Made by a program: the position numbers and the translations under genes. From assembly GCA_014843695.1 (NCBI GenBank), contig CM026404.1, positions 80,608,847 through 80,672,846 of the forward strand: a stretch of 64,000 nucleotides of DNA. The letters are read 5' to 3'. This document shows positions 51,185-63,100 of the stretch, one piece after another. The stretch comes from Archivesica marissinica (lineage: Eukaryota; Mollusca; Bivalvia; Venerida; Vesicomyidae). The notes beneath the pieces are model-generated. The model had not been told where the DNA came from. It saw nothing but the letters and a program-made list of their open reading frames with translations, and did no database searches. Positions within the stretch are counted from its first letter, which is position 1. Each line of letters opens with the position of its first letter.

Positions 51185-51416
51185 AAGTCGTGATAGCGCT
51201 GTGGATGCGCGTTCGCTTCAGGTGCGAAAGGTCCGGAGTTCGAGCCGCGATGGAGCCATTACGATTGTGCCCTTAGGCAAGGCATTTAAATTCCACATTG
51301 CTTCTTCTCACTCCCTCGTGGCGATGGATTTCATCAGGAATGAGGTCTCGAGAGTGATTAATATAAGTTGAAAGAACTTGTTTCACAATCGAGCTAAAAT
51401 AAATTTGTATAAACTA
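51185..51416 (+). mobile_element. SINE-1 in plus orientation, with target-site duplication
   Basis: The head aagtcgtgatagcgctgtgg with a B-box-like gagttcgagccgcgatgg is followed by the complete body, ending aaataaatttgtataaacta. The flank aaaaactctcacgtgg at 51169-51184 recurs after the element as aaaaactctcgtgg, with a two-base difference. The open frame 51141-51371 is a by-product of the SINE. Confidence 0.9.
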
Positions 51417-51600
51417 AAAACTCTCGTGGTGTCGGTAAGACAAGTAGACAGTATTTTCTTATGCTTGCGAAATACGTACTAGGGTTACTATATATGTATG
51501 CACAATAACCTTAATCACTAGTGTCCAGCATCGATGGTTAACTGGCGTCGGTTCCATGACATCGAGTTGTTACCGCGTCCGCCATAAACTTTCGAATCCT

Positions 51601-51826
51601 GTGTGTTTTACGTTTATTTATCGTCGCTACCGGTTGCCCATATGAGCGACGCCTCCTGAAGAGATTAGTTATTTTAGATTTTGGAGGATAGTGCATGATA
51701 CAGACAGAGACCCATTCCAGAATCTCCTCTGGTTCTTTTACGTGCACGGTGTAAAGCACCGACACGAGACCTCGGTTTACGTCCCATCTGAAAGACTGTT
51801 AATTTTATTAGGTCAGACGGGGGATC
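51601..51826 (-). mobile_element. SINE-3, head replaced by a minisatellite
   Basis: A good-quality SINE-3 body runs from ttttacgtttatttatcgtc to ttagg and tcagacgggggatc. It stops inside the B-box region, and the 36-bp minisatellite begins about ten bases later. Confidence 0.88.
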
Positions 51827-51837
51827 AATAAGGATGT

Positions 51838-52205
51838 CTACATATATACTAGAGGACATAGAAAACGCACACCTACATTATATACTAGAGGACATAGAAA
51901 ACGCACACCTACATTATATACTAGAGGACATAGAAAACGCACACCTACATTATATACTAGAGGATATAGAAAACGCACACCTACATTATATACTAGAGGT
52001 CATAGAAAACGTACATCTACATTATATACTAGAGGACAGAGAAAACGTACACCTACATTATATACTAGAGGACATAGAAAACGTACATCTACATTATATA
52101 CTAGAGGACAGAGAAAACGTACATCTACATTATATACTAGAGGACATAGAAAACGTACATCTATATTATATACTAGAGGACATTGAAAACGCACACCTAC
52201 ACTAT
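51838..52205. repeat. 36-bp minisatellite, about 10 copies
   Basis: The unit is tatactagaggacatagaa plus aacgcacacctacatta. cac/cat, gcac/gtac and catag/cagag variants occur. The period is a multiple of 3, giving a 129-codon frame of a 12-residue repeat (ILEDIENAHLHY) on the plus strand and another on the minus strand. I judge both non-coding because the start lies in a SINE edge and there is no flanking gene structure. Confidence 0.93.
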
Positions 52206-52303
52206 ATGATTATTATTACATGAAAACGAAATACGAAGGATTCCATCAAAGATAATTATATCACATCTTTATTACAAAACACAAACTGAACAACTTTAAG
52301 AAA

Positions 52304-52402
52304 ATGCATGGATGGATGGATGGATGGATGGATGGGTGGATGGATGGACGGACGGACTGACGGACACGGACGAACGGACGGATGGATGGATGGATGGATG
52401 GT
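52304..52402. repeat. (GGAT)n / (GGAC)n tetranucleotide repeat
   Basis: About 100 bases of ggat with a ggac/tgac middle section. Simple repeat only. Confidence 0.95.
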
Positions 52403-52436
52403 GCACTGATACAGAATACCGGGGGTTGGTAGGAAT

Positions 52437-52530
52437 TACCCATTCCAGAGTCTCCTCTGGTTCTTTTATGTGCACGATTTAAGCACCGACACGAGACCTC
52501 GGTTTAAAGTCACATCTGAAAGATTGTTAA
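52437..52530 (-). mobile_element. SINE-3 internal fragment
   Basis: Matches the middle of SINE-3 (cattccagagtctcctctgg, ccgacacgagacctcggttt, ctgaaagattgttaataaa). Both ends are missing. Confidence 0.8.
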
Positions 52531-52849
52531 TAAACATTTTACAATCATGATGATACATCAAAGAAATTCTTAAATATCTATAGCTTAGTTTTAGTTTAAA
52601 CCTTATTTAATTTATTGTTTAGTTTATATAATAATCATGTTATATTGCTCGATTCGTTTTACATATACATGTGAATACAAACCATGACAAATTAAAGGAA
52701 GGCAAACATGTCAAATATCTATACGGTGTGTGGAAGTATAAATTACTATATTTGCGGAGAAATATACTTAATAGAATAAATGATTTCTTTTCTCGAAGTC
52801 TTTTGCAACACATAAAAGCTTATTTGGTCAAAATATTAGAGAGTAGCTC
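52531..52849. other. AT-rich DNA, no gene seen
   Basis: A degraded SINE-1 tail may lie near 52610-52660 (tagtttatataataatcatg, then gctcgattcg). Otherwise non-repetitive. The open frame entering the CT repeat and the gap is not a gene. Confidence 0.4.
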
Positions 52850-52988
52850 TCTCTCGCGCGCGCTCTCCCTCTCTCTCTCTCTCGCTCTCGCTATATCTCT
52901 CTCCTCTCTCTCTCTCCTCTCTCTCTCCTCTCCTCTCGCTCTCTCTCCTCTCTCTCCTCTCCTCTCTATCTCTCCTCTTCTCTCTCTC
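52850..52988. repeat. CT-rich microsatellite running into gap
   Basis: Irregular ctct/tctcc repeats up to the first N. Assembly probably failed in this repeat. Confidence 0.93.
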
Positions 52989-53988
52989 NNNNNNNNNNNN
53001 NNNNNNNNNNNNNNNNNNNNNNNNNNNNNNNNNNNNNNNNNNNNNNNNNNNNNNNNNNNNNNNNNNNNNNNNNNNNNNNNNNNNNNNNNNNNNNNNNNNN
53101 NNNNNNNNNNNNNNNNNNNNNNNNNNNNNNNNNNNNNNNNNNNNNNNNNNNNNNNNNNNNNNNNNNNNNNNNNNNNNNNNNNNNNNNNNNNNNNNNNNNN
53201 NNNNNNNNNNNNNNNNNNNNNNNNNNNNNNNNNNNNNNNNNNNNNNNNNNNNNNNNNNNNNNNNNNNNNNNNNNNNNNNNNNNNNNNNNNNNNNNNNNNN
53301 NNNNNNNNNNNNNNNNNNNNNNNNNNNNNNNNNNNNNNNNNNNNNNNNNNNNNNNNNNNNNNNNNNNNNNNNNNNNNNNNNNNNNNNNNNNNNNNNNNNN
53401 NNNNNNNNNNNNNNNNNNNNNNNNNNNNNNNNNNNNNNNNNNNNNNNNNNNNNNNNNNNNNNNNNNNNNNNNNNNNNNNNNNNNNNNNNNNNNNNNNNNN
53501 NNNNNNNNNNNNNNNNNNNNNNNNNNNNNNNNNNNNNNNNNNNNNNNNNNNNNNNNNNNNNNNNNNNNNNNNNNNNNNNNNNNNNNNNNNNNNNNNNNNN
53601 NNNNNNNNNNNNNNNNNNNNNNNNNNNNNNNNNNNNNNNNNNNNNNNNNNNNNNNNNNNNNNNNNNNNNNNNNNNNNNNNNNNNNNNNNNNNNNNNNNNN
53701 NNNNNNNNNNNNNNNNNNNNNNNNNNNNNNNNNNNNNNNNNNNNNNNNNNNNNNNNNNNNNNNNNNNNNNNNNNNNNNNNNNNNNNNNNNNNNNNNNNNN
53801 NNNNNNNNNNNNNNNNNNNNNNNNNNNNNNNNNNNNNNNNNNNNNNNNNNNNNNNNNNNNNNNNNNNNNNNNNNNNNNNNNNNNNNNNNNNNNNNNNNNN
53901 NNNNNNNNNNNNNNNNNNNNNNNNNNNNNNNNNNNNNNNNNNNNNNNNNNNNNNNNNNNNNNNNNNNNNNNNNNNNNNNNNNNNNNNN
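52989..53988. other. Assembly gap, 1000 N
   Basis: Exactly 1000 N between a CT microsatellite and the 74-bp array. The length is nominal. Confidence 0.99.
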
Positions 53989-56494
53989 TTAACCCCGCCC
54001 CCCCATTAAAACACTTTTCTGACGATGGCGTTCAGAGTGCATCCAGTGGTAGAGGTCAATGAGATGCTTAAAAACCCCATTAAAACACTTTTCTGACGAT
54101 GGCGTTCAGAGTGCATCCAGTGGTAGAGGTCAATGAGATGCTTAAAACCCCATTAAAACACTTTTCTGACGATGGCGTTCAGAGTGCATCCAGTGGTAGA
54201 GGTCAATGAGATGCTTAAAAACCCCATTAAAACACTTTTCTGACGCTGGCGTTCAGAGTGCATCCAGTGGTAGAGGTCAATGAGATGCTTAAAAACCCCA
54301 TTAAAACACTTTTCTGACGCTGGCGTTCAGAGTGCATCCAGTGGTAGAGGTCAATGAGATGCTTAAAAACCCCATTAAAACACTTTTCTGACGATGGCGT
54401 TCAGGGTGCATCCAGTTGTAGAGGTCAATGAGATGTTTAACCCCGCCCCCCCATTAAAACACTTTTCTGACGATGGCGTTCAAAGTGCATCCAGTGGTAG
54501 AGGTCAATGAGATGCTTAACCCCGCCCCCCCCCAGTAAAACACTTTTCTGACGATGGCGTTCAGAGTGCATCCAGTGGTAGAGGTCAATGAGATGCTTAA
54601 AACCCCATTAAAACACTTTTCTGACGATGGCGTTCAGAGTGCATCCAGTGGTAGAGGTCAATGAGATGCTTAAAAACCCCATTAAAACACTTTTCTGACG
54701 ATGGCGTTCAGAGTGCATCCAGTGGTAGAGGTCAATGAGATGCTTAAAAACCCCATTAAAACACTTTTCTGACGATGGCGTTCAGAGTGCATCCAGTGGT
54801 AGAGGTCAATGAGATGCTTAAAAAACCCATTAAAACACTTTTCTGACGATGGCGTTCAGAGTGCATCCAGTGGTAGAGGTCAATGAGATGCTTAAAAACC
54901 CCATTAAAACACTTTTCTGACGATGGCGTTCAGAGTGCATCCAGTTGTAGAGGTCAATGAGATGCTTAACCCCGCCCCCCCCATTAAAACACTTTTCTGA
55001 CGATGGCGTTCAGAGTGCATCCAGTGGTAGAGGTCAATGAGATGCTTAACCCCGCCCCCCCCCCCATTAAAACACTTTTCTGACGATGGCGTTCAGAGTG
55101 CATCCAGTGGTAGAGGTCAATGAGATGCTTAAAAACCCCATTAAAACACTTTTCTGACGATGGCGTTCAGAGTGCATCCAGTGGTAGAGGTCAATGAGAT
55201 GCTTAAAAACCCCATTAAAACACTTTTCTGACGATGGCGTTCAGAGTGCATCCAGTGGTAGAGGTCAATGAGATGCTTAAAAACCCCATTAAAACACTTT
55301 TCTGACGATGGCGTTCAGAGTGCATCCAGTGGTAGAGGTCAATGAGATGCTTAAAAACCCCATTAAAACACTTTTCTGACGATGGCGTTCAGAGTGCATC
55401 CAGTGGTAGAGGTCAATGAGATGCTTAAAAACCCCATTAAAACACTTTTCTGACGATGGCGTTCAGAGTGCATCCAGTGGTAGAGGTCAATGAGATGCTT
55501 AAAAACCCCATTAAAACACTTTTCTGACGATGGCGTTCAGAGTGCATCCAGTGGTAGAGGTCAATGAGATGCTTAAAAACCCCATTAAAACACTTTTCTG
55601 ACGATGGCGTTCAGAGTGCATCCAGTGGTAGAGGTCAATGAGATGCTTAAAAACCCCATTAAAACACTTTTCTGACGATGGCGTTCAGAGTGCATCCAGT
55701 TGTAGAGGTCAATGAGATGCTTAACCCCGCCCCCCCCCATTAAAACACTTTTCTGACGATGGCGTTCAAAATGCATCCAGTGGTAGAGGTCAATGAGATG
55801 CTTAACCCCGCCCCCCCCCATTAAAACACTTTTCTGACGATGGCGTTCAGAGTGTATCCAGTGGTAGAGGTCAATGAGATGCTTAAAAACCCCATTAAAA
55901 CACTTTTCTGACGATGGCGTTCAGAGTGCATCCAGTGGTAGAGGTCAATGAGATGCTTAAAAACCCCATTAAAACACTTTTCTGACGATGGCGTTCAGAG
56001 TGCATCCAGTGGTAGAGGTCAATGAGATGCTTAAAAACCCCATTAAAACACTTTTCTGACGATGGCGTTCAGAGTGCATCCAGTGGTAGAGGTCAATGAG
56101 ATGCTTAAAAACCCATTAAAACACCAAACACTTTTCTGACGATGGCGTTCAGAGTGCATCCAGTGGAAGAGGTCAATGAGATGCTTAAAAACCCATTAAA
56201 ACACCAAACACTTTTCTGACGATGGCGTTCAGAGTGCATCCAGTGGAAGAGGTCAATGAGATGCTTAAAAACCCATTAAAACACCAAACACTTTTCTGAC
56301 GATGGCGTTCAGAGTGCATCCAGTGGTAGAGATCAATGAGATGCTTAACCCCCCCCCCCCATTAAAACACTTTTCTGACGATGGCGTTCAGAGTGCATCC
56401 AGTGGTAGAGGTCAATGAGATGCTTACCCCCCCCCATTAAAACACTTGTCTGACGATGGCGTTCAGAGTGCATCCAGTGGTAGAGGTCAATGAG
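53989..56494. repeat. 74-bp tandem array, about 33 copies
   Basis: The unit runs ttaaaaaccccattaaaaca, cttttctgacgatggcgttc, agagtgcatccagtggtaga, ggtcaatgagatgc. Copies are very similar. The main variation is the start, which is either aaaaaccccatt or ccccgcc with a C run of varying length. Three successive units at about 56110-56300 share an extra caaacac insertion. It begins at the gap, so its left end is missing, and it ends at caatgaggagg near 56494. The short minus-strand frame at 55585-55821 is a by-product. Confidence 0.96.
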
Positions 56495-56966
56495 GAGGAA
56501 ATGTCACATATTTACGACAGCTACGTAAGGATTATATATATCAAGCGTGGGGTACATCTAATAAGCTATAAAAAATGTCTAATTGATAATCATCGGTTGC
56601 TTAATTGATAAAAATTAATTAATACGTTTTATTCGTGTCCCCTTGGGTGTTTTCACTCACCAGCCAACATTAATTGATTTATGAAACATAAGATGAGTCA
56701 CCAGTTTATGTTGCCCCCCTAAGAACACTCAGAACTCAGAAGTTTGATATTCAGTAAACGTTCACAGTTTGATTTTATTATGAAGGAATATTTTGCCTGA
56801 TATTGCTAAAATGTTTCAAAAGGGTATGATGTTTTTTCTATTTTTCTATATTAATAATTCTTAAAATTATTACAATACAATGTAGTAGTTAAAGATGTGT
56901 ATATTGCGTGTTCCCTGTGTCAAATGTTCTACAATTGTTTTTTTAAATTTATTTTAAATACTAGAG
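56495..56966. other. Unique AT-rich DNA, no gene seen
   Basis: Non-repetitive sequence between the 74-bp array and the MITE. No coding frame is seen. It could contain regulatory or intronic sequence of the downstream gene, but nothing in it shows this. Confidence 0.45.
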
Positions 56967-57210
56967 TTAACCCTTTCAACACCAAGTAACTGACATGGAC
57001 TGGTCCATGATATTTTTAGACCAATAAATTAATAACAAAATTACATTTGGATCAGTTCATTTATCAAAATGGGTAATTTTATTTCTAAAAATAGTTATAT
57101 TACTTGAAAAAAGTGCAGATCCTGATGAGACGGCTCGTCACGAGCCGGCTCATCTGGATCTACACTTTTTTGTAAGCCAATTTAGAGGTCTGTGGTGTTG
57201 AAAGGGTTAA
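56967..57210. mobile_element. TTAA-ended hairpin MITE with perfect terminal inverted repeats
   Basis: It starts ttaaccctttcaacacca and ends tggtgttgaaagggttaa, an exact 18-base inverted repeat including TTAA. A single internal hairpin at about 57114-57167 (gtgcagatcctgatgagacg against cgtcacgagccggctcatct, ggatctacac) matches the hairpin theme of the copies at 40212 and 42153. It is 244 bases long and non-autonomous. Intact ends suggest it is the youngest of the three. Confidence 0.9.
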
Positions 57211-57526
57211 CAATGCCTATAGACAATATAGGTACATTGTATACATACGTTTTCACTTGTTATGTTTTGTTAAAGACACAAACTCAGTTTGGTGGGTGTC
57301 CTTCTGGTCTAAAAAGAACAAAGTTTACAAAATATATATAGAAAAAATAACTGTATAATAAAGGAGGGGAGGGGAAACACGGGAAATGTAGAAACATACT
57401 ATATATGCATTGTGCTCTATGTTGACATAATACCCGTGCATACAATACCATTAGTTCATAAATAACAATATTTTCATTTTTTTCGACAAATGGAACTCAA
57501 ATGCATACATATTTATAACTGCTTTA
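57211..57526. other. Unique AT-rich DNA upstream of the coding exon
   Basis: No repeat or coding feature is recognised. It is probably intron or upstream sequence of the gene whose last exon starts at 57845. Confidence 0.45.
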
Positions 57527-57698
57527 TCATCATCATCATCATCAGCATCATCATCACCATCATCATCATCACCACCACCACCACAACCACCATCATCACC
57601 ACCAGCAGCAGCAGCAGCAGCAGCCGCATCATCATCATCATCAATCATCATCATCATCATCATCATCATCACCACCACCACCATCATCATCAGCAGCA

Positions 57699-57730
<32 letters not shown>

Positions 57731-57779
57731 CGCATCATCATTATCAGCAGCAGCATCATTATCATCATCATCATCATCG
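57527..57779. repeat. Trinucleotide microsatellite (CAT/CAC/CAG)
   Basis: Compound cat, cac and cag runs on the plus strand. The frame of the downstream exon stays open through it as His and Gln tracts. A splice acceptor lies between it and the conserved protein sequence, so the tracts are most likely intronic and should not be added to the protein. Confidence 0.92.
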
Positions 57780-57822
57780 TCTATTGATGCCTCATTGTAA
57801 AATATGTTGTACGCTCTGCTAT

Positions 57823-57844
57823 TATTATTTACAATTATTTTCAG
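57823..57844 (+). promoter_or_regulatory. Probable 3' splice site (acceptor)
   Basis: A T-rich run with tattatttacaattattttc followed by ag at 57843-57844 and then gccagt fits an animal acceptor. It would start the exon at 57845, 14 bases before the first Met codon of the conserved region. Confidence 0.65.
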
Positions 57845-57858
57845 GCCAGTATAGAATC

Positions 57859-58632
57859 ATGTCACAGGAACTGATAGATCTAGAGGACTTGGTGCGGGGC
57901 TGGGTCAATGAGTTCCCGCTCGATAAAAGTCAACGTAAAGACGCAGACGACATTTTGCCTACCGATATCAACTGGAAGCATCTGCGGATTCACCACGGAA
58001 AGACGGAATATTTCGACCAATTGAAACAGTCGACTCCGAAAACACACGTGCTCTTTACCGCGCACTTCACAAACGACACGGACCAATCACAGATCTACAC
58101 GTTAAAGACAGAACGAAGGACCAAATCAACATGTAATATATCCATGGAAAAATGCTACACAATTGGATTTAGCGTAGACATTAAACTATGTCCGCCAAAT
58201 CCTGTTATAGAAGCAAACGCTGGTTTTAAAGGCGAAATGTCGGTCAAAAGAGCAGACGAAGAGTCATTCGAAGAGGAACTCGTCTGGTCTGTTGACAATC
58301 AAATTAGCGTGCCGCCAAAATTCAAAACAAAAGCTGATTTGGTGCTAAAAGAGGACGAGTATACGAGTCATTTCAAATGTGAAACAAAATTCGAAGGCAA
58401 GATTCACGTGACGTTGAGAAATAAGCGCGATAACTCTCCAATAACGACGCTAACGGGTAACGTCCGACATATTTTCCGGGCGGATCAAGGATTCCGCGTG
58501 GATAAAAGCGGGAGTTATTACGTGTCACAAGGCCGGTGTAGGTGTAGATTTGGAATAGAACAGCATGTAAAACTTAGTCAGGTGGCATTGAAGGATGCCA
58601 TTGACACAGACGAAAATGAAAACACCGAATAA
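57859..58632 (+). CDS. Aerolysin/ETX-MTX2-like pore-forming-fold protein (terminal exon)
   Basis: A 257-residue protein if translation starts at the ATG at 57859, which has A at -3; the stop is TAA at 58630-58632. The exon probably begins at 57845 after a good splice acceptor. The frame is open back to 57845 (two bases of a split codon first), so an upstream exon could add coding sequence. Residues 1-60 are polar and helix-prone, and I see no signal peptide. From about residue 63 to 205 there is the Ser/Thr-rich, alternating beta-strand pattern of aerolysin-superfamily proteins: a TNDT-DQSQIY strand (71-80), KTERRTKSTC (83-92), a glycine-containing hairpin region (100-125), EEELVWSVD (138-146), and a VPP turn (151-153) followed by KTKADLVLKEDE. 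Residues 206-230 form a Cys/Arg-rich end (GRCRCR at 225-230) and the tail is acidic. No lectin or other receptor-binding domain is visible. In animals such proteins can be defensive pore formers or regulators of vesicles. The fold call is from recognition of motif pattern, not a search. The function here is unknown. Confidence 0.65.
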   Translation: MSQELIDLEDLVRGWVNEFPLDKSQRKDADDILPTDINWKHLRIHHGKTEYFDQLKQSTPKTHVLFTAHFTNDTDQSQIYTLKTERRTKSTCNISMEKCYTIGFSVDIKLCPPNPVIEANAGFKGEMSVKRADEESFEEELVWSVDNQISVPPKFKTKADLVLKEDEYTSHFKCETKFEGKIHVTLRNKRDNSPITTLTGNVRHIFRADQGFRVDKSGSYYVSQGRCRCRFGIEQHVKLSQVALKDAIDTDENENTE

Positions 58633-60144
58633 TTGAAGCATTTAAAATACTAGTACCATTCTGGAGGTTGTGGGTGCAGCGTGTGAATCATGCTTCGTGA
58701 AAATCGTTCCATTAGCAGGAATAATTGGTCAGTTTGAATACAGATGGTGCTGTCATCTGGTGTAGATACACCCGGAGTAAATTGGTGAAAGTAAGACGTG
58801 AGGTATACTGAAATACCTATGGCTGTCAGATTTGTACATTAGCAGATATATCTATGAGTACGTTTAAAATTTACGCGTCAGAAAAAACCAGTACAGTCTG
58901 TACGTAATTATCTAATTAGCAACTTGTACCAAAGTGCATGTTTATTAATTGATTATATGACATTGATAATCAATCAGTACATTCTAGATGCATGATAGAG
59001 CGCCTATAGCACCATGAGTGTCACGTGACACATTCTTGACGGCCAAATCCTAAATTGAGAACACTATATTAAGTCAAACGCATTTTTATATACATGTACA
59101 TACTAATTATGTAGTATTCAATTGATGTTAAATATACATTTTTATTAAAATAAATGAACAATAATATTACACATTTTCAAATTTGTTATGTTCGTACTAT
59201 ATTGAGCTTACACGCCATTTGCATTACATTCCATATCTGTGATACCTAAAATGGTGATTACTACTTCTTTCAATGTCGCGATTCTGATTGACTGAGTCAG
59301 TCCATGTGACCGCCGTTCATAACCCGATGAACCGCAAACTTGTATTCGGTTCCAATACCATAGGAACAGCGTAGACTATTATGTACGAATATATTCATTT
59401 CGAATCAAAAAGACAATATTTAATTTTGTAATTTGTAAGTTCGTTTTCTGCATTTCATCGAGGTATGAAATATTAGTGTTTTACACCTACTTTTTCATAA
59501 ATACCTTTTGTTAAAGGTAAACCTCTCTTCGGGATGCATTTTCCGTATAGAATCTTGACTAGAGCGTGTTCCACGTGTAGAGAGAGAGAGAGTTTGAGAG
59601 CAAACGAGTTGGCAGGACTACGTTTTCTTTGGCTAATGTCGTGAAAACGGAATTATAATGGCTAAGGCTTATCATTGGTGCTATGTTGGCCCCCTCCTTG
59701 AATATATATGAGATGGAATAATATATTATTACAGTCGGTGCGGGTTTAAACCCCAAAACAAACAAACCAAAACCAAAATGAGCACCACTCTATACTTTAA
59801 GTAATTCATCACGCGCCGAGAGAATTCTACAATTTGTCATGTCTTTCTTAATTGTTTTCCTGAAAACAATTTGCGGTCTATTGCTATTGATTTTCTCCGT
59901 ACAAGAGTGCAATAAACCCCTAGAGTAGGTTCATTAACACAAGCAGACCCAAACCCAAGATTAATTCTGACACATTTTCCCTGGTAATTGGCGAAAACGA
60001 TTCCAAGATCTAGATATATAGTGTAATAAAGGAATGCTATCTATCTGGTAATCGTAGATGGGGCTTTTAGATTTGATTGATAAGTTTTATATAAACAGGT
60101 ACTTTGTTGTCATGGAAGTGCATACATGTGAAACAAGAGAGTGC
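58633..60144. other. Downstream of the gene: 3' UTR candidate and unique DNA
   Basis: Sequence after the stop is AT-rich. The first canonical polyadenylation signal is at 59149. The rest, to 60144, is unique with a short (GA)n run near 59580. The minus-strand frame 59559-59765 matches nothing known. Confidence 0.45.
59149..59154 (+). terminator. Candidate polyadenylation signal AATAAA
   Basis: The first AATAAA on the plus strand after the stop codon at 58632, giving a 3' UTR of about 530 bases. Another AATAAA lies at 59911. Transcript ends are not shown by the sequence. Confidence 0.4.
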
Positions 60145-63100
60145 GGGATCGACCTCAGCGTAGGCTATACAGATTTGGGTGACCGACCTCAGCGTAGGCT
60201 ATAACGGTTTATGGGACCGACCACATAGTAGGCTATAACGTTCAGAGTGACCGACCACATCGTAAGCTATAACGTTTAGTGTGACCGGCCACAGCGTAGA
60301 CTATAATGTTTAGCGTGACCGGCCACAGCGTAGGCTATGATGTTTAGCATAACCGACCTCATCGTAGGCTATAACGTTTAGCGTGACAGACCTCAGCGTA
60401 GGCTATAACGTTTAGCGTGATTGACCTCAGTGTAGGATATAACGCTTTACGGGACCGACCTCAACATAGGCTAAAACGTTTAGCGTGACCGACCTCAGTG
60501 TAGGCCATAACGTTTAGCGTGACCGACCTCAGTGTAGGATATAACGCTTTACGGGACCGACCTCAGCGTAGGCTATAACGTTTTACAGGATTGACTTCAG
60601 CGTAGGCTATAACGTTTTACGGGATTGACCTCAGCGTATGCTATAACGTTTAACAGGATTGACCACAGCATAGGATATAGCGTTTTATGGGATTGACTTC
60701 AGCGTAGGCTATAACTTTTTACGGGATTGACCTCAGTGTAGGCTATAACGTTTTACAGGATTGACTTCAGCGTAGGCTATAACGTTTTATGGGATTGACT
60801 TCAGCGTATGCTATAACGTTTAGTGTGACCGGCCACAGCGTAGACTATAATGTTTAGCGTGACCGGCCACAGCGTAGGCTATGATGTTTAGCATAACCGA
60901 CCTCATCGTAGGCTATAACGTTTAGCGTGACATACCTCAGCGTAGGCTATAACGTTTAGCGTGACTGACCTCAGTGTAGGATATAACGCTTTACGGGACC
61001 GACCTCAGCATAGGCTAAAACGTTTAGCGTGACCGACCTCAGTGTAGGCCATAACGTTTAGCGTGACCGACCTCAGTGTAGGATATAACGCTTTACGGGT
61101 CCGACCTCAGCATAGGCTAAAACGTTTAGCGTGACCGACCTCAGTGTAGGATATAACGCTTTACGGGACCGACCTCAGCGTAGGCTATAACGTTTTACAG
61201 GATTGACTTCATCGTAGGCTATAACGTTTTACGGGATTGACCTCAGCGTATGCTATAACGTTTAACAGGATTGACCACAGCCTAGGCTATAGCGTTTTAT
61301 GGGATTGACTTCAGCGTAGGCTATAACTTTTTACGGGATTGACCTCAGTGTAGGCTATAACGTTTTACAGGATTGACTTCAGCGTAGGCCATAACGTTTT
61401 ATGGGATTGACTTCAGCGTAGGCTATAAAGTTTTACAGGATTGACTTCAGCGTAGGCTATAACGTTTTACGGGATTGACTTCAGCGTAGGTTATAACGTT
61501 TTACGGGATTGACATCAGCGTAGGCTATAACGTTTTACGGGATTGACCTCAGCGTAAGCTATAACGGTTTACGGGACTGACCTCAGCGTAAGCTATAACG
61601 GTTTACGGGATTGACATCAGCGTAGGCTATAACGTTTTACGGGATTGACCTCAGCGTAGGCTATAACTTTACGGGATTGACCTCAGGTAGGCTATAACGT
61701 TTTACGGATTGACTTCAGCGTAAGCTATAACGTTTTACGGGATTGACTTCAGCGTAGGTTATAACGTTTTACGGGATTGACATCAGCGTAGGCTATAACG
61801 TTTTACGGGATTGACCTCAGCGTAAGCTATAACGGTTTACGGGATTGACCTCAGCGTAAGCTATAACGGTTTACGGGATTGACATCAGCGTAGGCTATAA
61901 CGTTTTACGGGATTGACCTCAGCGTAAGCTATAACGGTTTACGGGATTGACATCAGCGTAGGCTATAACGTTTTACGGGATTGACCTCAGCGTAAGCTAT
62001 AACGGTTTACGGGATTGACTTCAGCGTAGGCTATAACGTTTTACGGGATTGACATCAGCGTATGCTATAACGTTTTACGGGATTGACATCAGCGTAGGCT
62101 ATAACGGTTTACGGGATTGACTTCAGCGTAGGCTATAACGTTTTACGGGATTGACATCAGCGTTGTATAACGTTTTACGGGATTGACTCAGCGTAGCTAT
62201 AACGTTGGGTTGTGGTGTTGTTTCGGGAGACATCAGCGTAGGCTATAACGTTTAGGGATTGACTCAGCGTAGTATAAGTTTTACGGGATTGACATCAGCG
62301 TAGGCTATAACGGTTTACGGGATTGACTTCAGCGTAGGCTATAACGTTTTACGGGATTGACATCAGCGTATGGTTTAGCGTTTTACGGGATTGACATCAG
62401 CGTAGGCTATAACGGTTTACGGGATTGACTTCAGCGTAGGCTATAACGTGTTACGGGATTGACATCAGCGTTTGTTATAACGTTTTACGGGATTGACATC
62501 AGCGTAGGCTATAACGTGTTATGGGATTGACCTCAGCGTAGGTTATAACGTTTTACGGGACCGACATCAGCGTAGGCTATAACGTGTTATGGGATTGACC
62601 TCAGCGTAGGTTATAAGGTTTTACGGGATTGACATCAGCGTAGGCTATAATGGTTTACGGGATTGACTTCAGCGTAGGCTATAACGTTTTACGGGATTGA
62701 CATCAGCGTATGGTTTAGCGTTTTACGGGATTGACATCAGCGTAGGCTATAACGGTTTACGGGATTGACTTCAGCGTAGGCTATAACGTTTTACGGGATT
62801 GATATCAGCGTAGGCTATAACGTGTTATGGGATTGACCTCAGCGTAGGTTATAACGTTTAGAGTGACCGGCCACAGCGTAGACTATAATGTTTAGCGTGA
62901 TCGGCCACAGCGTAGGCTATAATGTTTAGCGTGACCGGCCACAGCGTAGGCTATGATGTTTAGCATAACCGACCTCATCGTAGGCTATAACGTTTAGTGT
63001 GACAGGCCACAGCGTAGACTATAATGTTTAGCGTGACCGGCCACAGCGTAGGCTATGATGTTTAGCATAACCGACCTCATCGTAGGCTATAACGTTTAGC

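Noticed and set aside
51141..51371. 76-codon plus-strand frame
   Set aside because: It lies almost wholly inside a SINE-1 copy.
51834..52223. 129-codon frame of a 12-residue repeat
   Set aside because: A 36-bp minisatellite by-product that starts at the edge of a truncated SINE.
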